A stretch of DNA of 12,638 nt from contig VBCS01000171.1 in NCBI GenBank assembly GCA_005888955.1, positions 1 through 12,638 of the forward strand, in the 5' to 3' direction. Position 1 is the first letter of the stretch, and each line of letters starts with the position of its first letter. The notes beneath the pieces are model-generated. The model saw only the letters and a program-made list of their open reading frames with translations, ran no database searches and was not told the origin of the DNA. A program made the position numbers and the translations under genes. Below, piece by piece: positions 7,273 to 12,638 of this stretch. Origin of the DNA: Betaproteobacteria bacterium. Lineage in GTDB: Bacteria > Pseudomonadota > Gammaproteobacteria > Burkholderiales > Casimicrobiaceae.

Positions 7273-8171
7273 GCGCGCCCATCGCCTCGTCCCAAGCAGC
7301 TCTAGTGCGCGAGCTCACCGGTCGACGGCTGTCACGATTTCGGAGCGGCGATCTCCTGGTGCTCATCGCCTTCCTGATGCTGGCCGCGATCGTCGTCTGC
7401 GCGCTGATTCCCGCGACCCTCGCCCCGCACCCCCCCAACCAGCAGGAGATCACGATGCGGCTGCTGCCGCCGACCTGGATGGCGCGCGGGGATTCCGCCC
7501 ACCCGCTGGGGACCGACCAGCTGGGTCGCGACCTTCTTTCGCGCGTGATCCACGGCGCCCGCATCTCGCTCATCGTGGGCTTAAGCGCGCTGATCATCTC
7601 GGGGTTCATCGGTGTGGCGATCGGGCTGCTAGCTGGGTATTACCGCGGATGGCTGGACGACTGGATCATGCGCCTCGCGGACGTGCAGCTCGCCATTCCC
7701 TACGTGCTACTCGCCATCGCCATCATCGCGGTGATCGGCCCCAGCAACCTCAACGTAGTGCTGGTCCTGGCAGTAAACGGTTGGGTCGTCTATGCTCGGC
7801 TGGCCCGCGGGCAGGCCCTCTCGCTGCGCGAGCAGGAGTTCATCCAGGCCTACCGCGCGCTGGGCGCCCGCGACTGGCGCATCGTCCTGCAGCACATCCT
7901 CCCCAATCTGTTGAGTGCGGTGATCGTGGTGGCGTCGTTGGAGTTGGCGGGGATCATCACGCTCGAGTCCTCGCTGTCGTTCCTGGGCCTGGGGATTCAG
8001 CCGCCCACGGTCAGCTGGGGCTACATGCTGGCGGATGGGCGGACGTACCAGTTAGGAGGGGCATGGTGGGTGGTCACGTTTCCGGGCCTGGCGATCACCG
8101 CAACGATTCTGAGCATCAACGTCCTGGGCGACTGGCTGCGCGATGTGCTCGATCCCCGGTTGAAGATCTGA
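7269..8171 (+). CDS. ABC importer permease, DppC/OppC type
   Basis: The 300-residue second permease partners the DppB-like subunit. The N-terminal cytoplasmic tail is followed by a membrane segment at about 28-50. The hallmark HPLGTDQLGRDLLSR block (78-92) comes next, then membrane segments near 98-123, 142-157, 160-175, 213-232 and 267-288. The EAA loop is at about 189-212 (FIQAYRALGARDWRIVLQHI), with ESSLSFLGLGIQPP (233-246) after it. The start at 7269 is chosen because the ATG overlaps the upstream TGA by 4 nt (ATGA), GAGGA lies about 10 nt before it, and family homology begins shortly after. The frame is open upstream inside the previous gene but carries no family sequence. The stop is 2 nt before the first ATPase start. 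All expected features are intact. Confidence 0.95.
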   Translation: MSAPIASSQAALVRELTGRRLSRFRSGDLLVLIAFLMLAAIVVCALIPATLAPHPPNQQEITMRLLPPTWMARGDSAHPLGTDQLGRDLLSRVIHGARISLIVGLSALIISGFIGVAIGLLAGYYRGWLDDWIMRLADVQLAIPYVLLAIAIIAVIGPSNLNVVLVLAVNGWVVYARLARGQALSLREQEFIQAYRALGARDWRIVLQHILPNLLSAVIVVASLELAGIITLESSLSFLGLGIQPPTVSWGYMLADGRTYQLGGAWWVVTFPGLAITATILSINVLGDWLRDVLDPRLKI

Positions 8172-8173
8172 AG

Positions 8174-9148
8174 ATGCGCGAGCCGCCGCTGCTGGAAGTC
8201 GAGGATCTTCGCGTCGAGTTCCCGACGCCGAAGGGGTCGGTGCGCGCCGCCGACGGCGTGTCGTTCCGCGTGTGGCCGAGCGAGATTGTGGGCCTCGTCG
8301 GCGAGAGTGGTTGCGGGAAATCCGTCACCACGCTGGCGCTAATGCGGCTGGTGCGCCCACCGGGCCGGTTCTCCGGGCGCATCGTATTCAAGGGTAGGAA
8401 CCTCATGGCCCTGTCCGAACATGAGATGCGGCTGCTCAGGGGCGGCGAAATGGCGATGATTTTCCAGAACCCCATGACGGCTCTCGACCCTGTCTTCACG
8501 GTGGGCGACCAGATTGCCGAGGTGTTCCAGTCGCATCCGCAACTTCGCACGGGCGACGTGCGGACCGCCGCCGCGGCAGTCCTGGAACAGGTGCGTATTC
8601 CAAATCCGAGAGCACAGTTAAATGCCTACCCCCACCAATTCAGCGGTGGTATGGCCCAGCGTGTCATGATCGGCATGGGACTCGCCGGTCGGCCGTCCTT
8701 GCTGATTGCGGACGAACCGACCACGGCGTTGGACGTGAGCGTGCAGGCGCAAATCCTCGACCTTCTCCGAGCGATCCGGGAGAAACTACATACTGCCGTT
8801 ATCCTTATCACCCACGATCTGGCCATCACGGCGCAGCTCTGCGACCGGATCGTGGTGATGTACGCAGGGCAGGTGGTCGAGGCGAGCCCCACGCGCGAAC
8901 TGTTCCGAGCGCCTCGGCACCCTTACACACGGGGCCTCCTTGACTCCATGCCGCGGCTGGGGCACAAGCGCGCGCGGCTGGAGCAGATCCCCGGGCAGCC
9001 GCCCGATCTTCGAGCGCTCCCCGTGGGCTGCCGCTTTGCGCCTCGCTGCCCGCGCGCGGAGGAGCGTTGCCGCACCGAGGAGCCGGTCCTCGTATCCTCG
9101 GGCGACGGGCGCTATGTCCGGTGCCATTTCCCCTTGGAGGCACGGTGA
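8174..9148 (+). CDS. ABC importer ATPase, DppD/OppD type
   Basis: The 324-residue ATPase energises the importer at the cytoplasmic face. It has a complete nucleotide-binding site: Walker A GESGCGKS (43-50), Q-loop Gln98 in IFQNPMTALDP, signature FSGGM (156-160), Walker B LLIADEP (176-182) with catalytic Glu181, D-loop ALD and switch His214. The C-terminal oligopeptide/dipeptide extension is present, with four cysteines (Cys286, 292, 299, 317) in the C-x5-C-x6-C-x17-C pattern that carries an iron-sulphur cluster in some dipeptide importers. The residue after the signature is Ala (SGGMAQRV) where Arg is more usual. The ATG at 8174 lies 2 nt after the DppC-type stop. The final TGA overlaps the next gene's GTG start, so translation is probably coupled. 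Confidence 0.96.
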   Translation: MREPPLLEVEDLRVEFPTPKGSVRAADGVSFRVWPSEIVGLVGESGCGKSVTTLALMRLVRPPGRFSGRIVFKGRNLMALSEHEMRLLRGGEMAMIFQNPMTALDPVFTVGDQIAEVFQSHPQLRTGDVRTAAAAVLEQVRIPNPRAQLNAYPHQFSGGMAQRVMIGMGLAGRPSLLIADEPTTALDVSVQAQILDLLRAIREKLHTAVILITHDLAITAQLCDRIVVMYAGQVVEASPTRELFRAPRHPYTRGLLDSMPRLGHKRARLEQIPGQPPDLRALPVGCRFAPRCPRAEERCRTEEPVLVSSGDGRYVRCHFPLEAR

Positions 9149-10125
9149 CGGACTTGGTCGTGGTCGAGGAGCTCTGCACCTACTTCCAGGTGCGCGGGCC
9201 CACCGGCCGCCGTGCGGTCCTGCACGCCGTGGACAATGTCAGCTTCGTCGTTCGCCGCAACGAGATCCTCGCGCTGGTCGGGGAGAGCGGCTGCGGAAAA
9301 TCCACCCTGGCCCGCACCATCCTGCAGCTTCAGAAGCGTACCTCGGGACGCGTTCTCTTCGACGGTCAGGACCTGACCGCCCTGGCCGCCGGCGAACTGC
9401 GACGGCTCCGCCGGCGGATGCAAGTCATCTTTCAGCACCCGCACGGCTCCCTCGATCCTCGGGTCTCCATCGGCCAGGCCATCCGGGATCCGATGGACAT
9501 TCACGCCGTCGGAACGATGGACGAACGGCAATCCCGGGTCGAGGAACTCCTCGGCTTAGTGGGACTCCACCCCGACCACGCGCAGCGCTTCCCTCACCAG
9601 ATCTCGGGCGGACAAGCCCAGCGAGTGGCCATCGCCCGCGCCTTGGCGCTGCACCCGGATTTCATCATCGCCGACGAGCCCGTTTCCTCTCTGGACGTCT
9701 CTATCCAGGCTCAGATACTGAACCTGTTGGCCGACCTCCGCGCTTCGCTCGGGCTGACATATCTTTTCATCGCCCACAATCTGGCGGTCGTGGAGCACTT
9801 CAGCAGCAGGGTGGCCGTGATGTATCTGGGCCGCATCGTGGAATTGGCAATAAGCGACGAGCTCTACGCCCGCCCGTTGCATCCTTACACGCAGGCTTTG
9901 CTCGCGTCTGCCCCAGTGGCCGATCCGGACGCTCCCGCGCGCCCTCCCGCGTACATCGGCGACGTCCCGAACCCTCTGGAACCGCCGCCTGGCTGCCGAT
10001 TCGAGTCGCGCTGCCCCATGGCCATGGATATCTGTCGGCAAGTGGATCCGGTCTTGACCGAGGTCGAGCCCGAGCACTGGGTAGCCTGCCATCTGTATCC
10101 GATATTGCAGCGGTCATCGACCTGA
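9145..10125 (+). CDS. ABC importer ATPase, DppF/OppF type
   Basis: The 326-residue second ATPase pairs with the DppD-like subunit. Its motifs are Walker A GESGCGKS (46-53), Q-loop Gln97 in IFQHPHGSLDP, signature ISGGQ (153-157), Walker B FIIADEP (173-179) with Glu178, and switch His211 in FIAHNLAVV, where Asn follows His instead of the usual Asp. The C-terminal cysteine extension (Cys284, 290, 297, 315) mirrors that of the partner. The GTG at 9145 is chosen because TTGGAGG lies just upstream (9134-9140) and the GTG overlaps the previous TGA by 4 nt. A TTG at 9067 in the same frame would add 26 residues antisensical to the family. Signature Q-A-Q-R parallels the M-A-Q-R of the partner, suggesting the pair evolved together. 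This is the last gene of the importer operon. Confidence 0.96.
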   Translation: MTDLVVVEELCTYFQVRGPTGRRAVLHAVDNVSFVVRRNEILALVGESGCGKSTLARTILQLQKRTSGRVLFDGQDLTALAAGELRRLRRRMQVIFQHPHGSLDPRVSIGQAIRDPMDIHAVGTMDERQSRVEELLGLVGLHPDHAQRFPHQISGGQAQRVAIARALALHPDFIIADEPVSSLDVSIQAQILNLLADLRASLGLTYLFIAHNLAVVEHFSSRVAVMYLGRIVELAISDELYARPLHPYTQALLASAPVADPDAPARPPAYIGDVPNPLEPPPGCRFESRCPMAMDICRQVDPVLTEVEPEHWVACHLYPILQRSST

Positions 10126-10135
10126 ATCAAGATCG

Positions 10136-10157
10136 CGCCACTTCCGCGGACGTGGTG
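10136..10157. other. Imperfect 22-nt dyad after the importer operon
   Basis: Two 11-nt arms meet at the CCGCGG centre (10144-10149) and pair at nine positions plus one G-T, with a single mismatch. It begins 11 nt after the last stop codon of the importer operon. There is no T-tract, so it is not a classic intrinsic terminator. It could be a processing or attenuation hairpin, or an operator for the next gene. GC-rich sequence produces such dyads by chance fairly often. Confidence 0.3.
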
Positions 10158-10220
10158 ACGACGACGCCTACGTAAGGCTTCTGGTGTTTGAGCATCGCGG
10201 GTATCGATGAGGTAAAAATC

Positions 10221-10556
10221 ATGACTCGCATTTACTACTGCGTTTTCGCGACGCTGCTGATGTGCGGTGCTTGTTCGAATCGTACGGCACCTCACGCGCC
10301 GCCGGCTGCAACAACCGAAGCACCGACCCAGGAGATGGGTATCGAGGCACGAGCGGTACTCGGAAAGTTGCCGGCGCCGGGATCCGAAGGACCTTCGAGC
10401 TTGAGGCCTCGGTATCCTGACAAGGCAGCCTTTCTCGCCGACTTGCAGACAACGCATCCCGGCCATGCTGTTGAACTGGATGGCAAGAGCGTTTGGAGCG
10501 GTTTCGGTCCGGCGTTACAGTACCGCAGCAACACGGATGGTTCGATCACTCGTTGA
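10221..10556 (+). CDS. Small putative lipoprotein / secreted protein, function unknown
   Basis: The predicted 111-residue product begins MTRIYY, followed by a short hydrophobic stretch ending at LLMCGAC (12-18). Cys18 with Gly-Ala before it resembles a lipobox, but position -3 is Cys instead of Leu, so lipidation is likely rather than certain. A Pro/Ala/Thr-rich linker (about 22-37) follows, as is common after lipoprotein signals. The rest includes LRPRYPDKAAFLADLQTTHP (67-86) and has no domain I recognise. The ATG at 10221 is preferred because TGAGGT lies seven nt upstream; a TTG at 10188 would spoil the signal peptide. It is 95 nt downstream of the importer operon and has no evident functional link to it. 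The local base composition is less GC-rich than the operon. Confidence 0.65.
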   Translation: MTRIYYCVFATLLMCGACSNRTAPHAPPAATTEAPTQEMGIEARAVLGKLPAPGSEGPSSLRPRYPDKAAFLADLQTTHPGHAVELDGKSVWSGFGPALQYRSNTDGSITR

Positions 10557-10694
10557 GAACTGCGGCAAGCTTTCCGACTGCATGCGGCGGCTGGCTGTCC
10601 CACCCGCGCTGATCGTCAATCCTTAGAGCTAGCAACGCGGCGCCGCATGGCGTGACTAGATGCACGGCTTCGTCCATTGTGTTAGCCGGATGAG
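10557..10694. other. Short gene-free gap
   Basis: No gene is evident. It contains a perfect 10-bp palindrome GCGGCGCCGC (10637-10646) without a T-tract. The flanking reading frames converge here, so termination signals are expected, but I cannot point to one. Confidence 0.35.
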
Positions 10695-11108
10695 CTACAG
10701 CAGTTGTTCAGGTACGAAAGGCGCGAGGAACATGTTCTGAAGGCGCATGAGCGGCGTGACCTCGGGCTCCTGGGCAAGCACTACTTCTCCCTGATCGTCG
10801 ATCGCCAGCCATTCCAGGGTCTGGCCATCAGGGGCGAATCGCAGTCGGTATGAGCTCTGCAGCTTGCTGATGTTGATGACACGGATAACTTCCTTCGCAA
10901 GTTCCGGACACCTGGCGAAGAGTCCGAGCTCGGTGTTCGTGCTCTCGGATCTCGGATCGAGATTCACCGACCCGATGTAAACCATCGCCTGATTGATCAC
11001 CGCCGTCTTCGCGTGCAGACGGCCAAGCGAAGCGCCGGGAAGCATGAGGCGTTCGTTGTGCTGGATGCGCGTCGGGCTTAGCTCATAGATGTCGATACCG
11101 GTTCGCAG
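10695..11108 (-). pseudogene. 3' remnant of a phospholipase D / cardiolipin synthase-like gene
   Basis: On the minus strand, ending at the TAG at 10695-10697, the frame encodes the C-terminal end of a PLD-superfamily protein of the ClsC/YmdC kind. Such proteins are normally 400-500 residues with two HKD motifs. Only the second motif region survives: LHAKTAVIN (His at 11013-11015, Lys at 11007-11009), then YIGSVNLDPRS and TNTELGLF, and finally the typical C-terminal tail ending in FLAPFVPEQLL. The HKD Asp is replaced by Asn (AAT, 10992-10994), a single-base change from Asp. Homology plausibly continues upstream of the first ATG (11043-11045) through RTGIDIYELSP to about 11108 and then stops. 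The frame reaches a TAA at 11175-11177. With the N-terminal three quarters missing and a key residue lost, I call it a relic. An active short protein is unlikely. Confidence 0.8.
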
Positions 11109-11142
11109 CTCCCAAGCCGCGAAGTGCCGGCCTTTAGGGAGC
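11108..11142. repeat. Inverted repeat at the edge of the PLD remnant
   Basis: GCTCCC at 11108-11113 pairs perfectly with GGGAGC at 11137-11142. Inside these arms AAGCC (11114-11118) can pair with GGCCTT (11129-11134) with one bulged base, giving about 11 base pairs around a loop of about ten nt. It sits where recognisable phospholipase D homology begins. That position makes it a candidate end of an inserted or deleted element, or a dispersed repeat unit. I cannot see a second copy in this window. Confidence 0.45.
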
Positions 11143-11442
11143 CGATTGTAATGAATGGGCTTGGGGTAGGCTTTTTATGCGCCGCGTGCAAGACCTGCCA
11201 AAGCGAGGCGCAGGCCGTCGGGCACCGCAGCGGGCGTCGCACCCGTCGCCAAACATCGGGCAAGCGTTCGAAAAGACTGAACACGACCGCGCTGGAACCG
11301 ATCGCGTTGAAGGAGAACTTCACGGGAGCCATGGCACTGACTTCGCGGAACTATCCTGTTAGGCTCAACATCCGACTCTAGAGTCTTGCTGCGTTAGCTA
11401 AGGCGGCGTCGCGCCGCCGCGGCTGAGAAAAACGGTGAATGG
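11143..11442. other. Gene-poor relic region upstream of zwf
   Basis: About 300 nt with no supported gene. Open frames on both strands (about 85 codons each) overlap one another and show no family signature. The region holds a perfect 12-bp palindrome GACTCTAGAGTC (11374-11385) and, just before zwf, the hairpin described separately. No clear sigma-70 promoter for zwf was found: TATCCT at 11352-11357 has no -35 at a proper distance. Because the truncated phospholipase D gene abuts it, this is probably scar sequence from a rearrangement. Confidence 0.45.
11402..11418. promoter_or_regulatory. Hairpin in the zwf leader
   Basis: GGCGGCG-TCG-CGCCGCC forms a perfect 7-bp stem with a 3-nt loop, ending 24 nt before the zwf ATG. 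A T-tract is absent, so it is not an intrinsic terminator. It could affect mRNA stability or access to the ribosome-binding site, or be an operator. Its role is not shown by the sequence. Confidence 0.35.
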
Positions 11443-12638
11443 ATGGCACTGCCTGAAAGCTCGGATGCCTTCGTTTTCTTCGGCGCGACCGGCGACCTGG
11501 CCTACAAGCAGATTTTCCCTGCGCTGCAGGCGCTGATCCGCGCGGGCCACCTGGATATGCCGATCATCGGCATGGCTCGCTCCGGCTGGACGCTGGACAA
11601 GCTGCGCGAGCGGGCGCACGACAGCCTCGAGCACAATGGCGGCGTCGATGCCGACGCGTTTGCGAAACTGTCGGCGCGGCTGAAGTACGTCGGCGGTGAT
11701 TATCAGGATCCCGCCACCTACGAACGCCTGCGGCAGGCGCTGGGCGGGGCGACGCGCCCGCTGCATTATCTGGCCATTCCTCCGAGCATGTTCGCAACGG
11801 TGGTGCAGGGTCTGGCGAAGGCGGGGTGCGCCAAAGACGCGCGGGTCATCGTCGAAAAGCCCTTCGGACGGGACCTTGCCTCGGCGCAGGCGCTCGACCG
11901 AACGCTGCACGAAGTGTTCCCAGAGTCAGCGGTGTTCCGGATCGACCATTATCTGGGCAAGGAGGCGGTGCAGAACCTGCTTTATTTCCGCTTTGCGAAC
12001 GCGTTCCTCGAGCCGGTCTGGAATCGCAATTTCGTCGATAGTGTCCAGATCACGATGGCGGAGAATTTCGGCGTGGAGGGCCGCGGCAGCTTTTACGAGG
12101 AGGTCGGCGCCATCCGCGACGTGGTGCAGAACCATCTGCTGCAGGTGACGGCGCTGCTGGCGATGGACGCGCCGGTCGGTCGCGATCCGGATGCAATGCG
12201 GGCCGAGAAGCTGCGCTTGTTCCGCGCCATGAGACCGCTCGATCCCGGGCAGGTGGTACGCGGCCAGTTTCGCGGCTATCGCGATGAACCCGGCGTGGCG
12301 CCGGATTCGCAGGTCGAGACCTTCGCCGCGCTCTGCCTGCATATCGACACCTGGCGCTGGGCCGGTGTGCCGTTCTATATCCGCACCGGCAAATGTCTGC
12401 CGATCACCACCACCGAGGTCATCGTCGATCTGAAATGCCCGCCCGTGGCGATCTTCGACGAAATCAGCCCGGTGCAATCGAACTACTTTCGTTTTCGTCT
12501 GAGCCCCGAGGTCGTGATTTCCGCAGGGGCGAGGGTCAAGCGACCGGGTGAGGAAATGGTCGGCGACGCCGTGGAGCTGGTCGCCCGTCATTCCCCCGCC
12601 GGCGAAAAATCTCCGTACGAGCGGCTGCTGGGCGATGC
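11443..12638 (+). CDS. zwf: Glucose-6-phosphate 1-dehydrogenase (5' part, cut by right edge)
   Basis: The first 398 residues of an enzyme usually 450-500 long oxidise glucose 6-phosphate to 6-phosphogluconolactone with NAD(P)+, the entry to the oxidative pentose phosphate and Entner-Doudoroff routes. Motifs are the dinucleotide-binding FFGATGDLA (12-20), VEKPFGRDL (137-145), the active-site signature RIDHYLGKE (166-174), RDVVQNH with catalytic His231, and RTGKCLP (314-320). In the GDLA loop, Gln23 aligns with the Lys21 of the Leuconostoc enzyme that contacts substrate. This may be normal for this zwf subfamily. The ATG at 11443 is chosen because the homology starts at once, a stop lies in frame at 11395-11397, and there is no other ATG/GTG/TTG start between. 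The ribosome-binding site is weak. The gene appears unrelated to the importer locus. Confidence 0.96.
   Translation, partial: MALPESSDAFVFFGATGDLAYKQIFPALQALIRAGHLDMPIIGMARSGWTLDKLRERAHDSLEHNGGVDADAFAKLSARLKYVGGDYQDPATYERLRQALGGATRPLHYLAIPPSMFATVVQGLAKAGCAKDARVIVEKPFGRDLASAQALDRTLHEVFPESAVFRIDHYLGKEAVQNLLYFRFANAFLEPVWNRNFVDSVQITMAENFGVEGRGSFYEEVGAIRDVVQNHLLQVTALLAMDAPVGRDPDAMRAEKLRLFRAMRPLDPGQVVRGQFRGYRDEPGVAPDSQVETFAALCLHIDTWRWAGVPFYIRTGKCLPITTTEVIVDLKCPPVAIFDEISPVQSNYFRFRLSPEVVISAGARVKRPGEEMVGDAVELVARHSPAGEKSPYERLLGD

Noticed and set aside
9067..9144. Upstream TTG start for the DppF-type ATPase
   Set aside because: The extra 26 residues lie inside the preceding gene and do not fit the family. 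The GTG at 9145 has a good ribosome-binding site and a GTGA overlap.
11078..11381. Small open frames on both strands (minus 11078-11332, plus 11124-11381) as genes
   Set aside because: They overlap each other, have no ribosome-binding site of note, and match no family I know. They are treated as relic or repeat sequence.
11355..11400. Integron attC-like cores (GTTAGGC at 11358, GCTCAAC at 11363)
   Set aside because: No partner core lies at a suitable distance with the required imperfect inverted repeat, and no integrase is present.
1..12638. CRISPR arrays, tRNA/rRNA genes, transposases
   Set aside because: I saw no regularly spaced repeats, no tRNA cloverleaf or CCA-ended pattern, and no transposase or integrase motif in any frame.

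Overview
This is a GC-rich bacterial window. Codon use, a twin-arginine substrate-binding protein, an opp/dpp-type ABC importer and the zwf type suggest a pseudomonad-phylum (Pseudomonadota) organism, perhaps a beta- or alphaproteobacterium. No rRNA or tRNA is present to place it better, so the taxonomy is inference only.

Positions 1-10125 form an uptake and catabolism locus. A C-terminal fragment of an unrecognised protein runs in from the left edge (to 145). It is followed by an RraA/HMG-aldolase-fold protein (345-1019), a convergent M20 amidohydrolase on the minus strand (1016-2197, overlapping the previous stop codon by 4 nt), a HpcH/HpaI-type class II aldolase (2257-3036), a gamma-glutamyltransferase-fold Ntn hydrolase without signal peptide (3057-4631), and a complete dipeptide/oligopeptide-type ABC importer. 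The importer comprises a Tat-exported binding protein, two permeases and two ATPases (4761-10125), with ATGA and GTGA stop/start overlaps. A plausible promoter with a perfect TTGACA -35 box lies just before the binding-protein gene.

The working model is inferred. The importer brings in an amide- or peptide-like compound, the two amide-cleaving enzymes (M20 and GGT-fold) open it in the cytoplasm, and an aldolase cleaves the resulting oxo/hydroxy acid. Two enzymes carry telling substitutions. The GGT-fold protein keeps its catalytic threonine (T347) but lacks the residues that hold the gamma-glutamyl group, and the RraA-like protein lacks the family's substrate-binding arginine. The true substrate is therefore probably not the one that automatic names would suggest. 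No regulator lies in the window.

Positions 10126-12638 look unrelated to the importer. There is a small orphan lipoprotein-like gene (10221-10556), then a 5'-truncated, minus-strand remnant of a phospholipase D/cardiolipin synthase-like gene whose remaining HKD motif has lost its Asp. This remnant ends near a strong inverted repeat. A stretch of about 300 nt without an intact gene follows, and then the 5' part of zwf (glucose-6-phosphate dehydrogenase), cut by the right edge.
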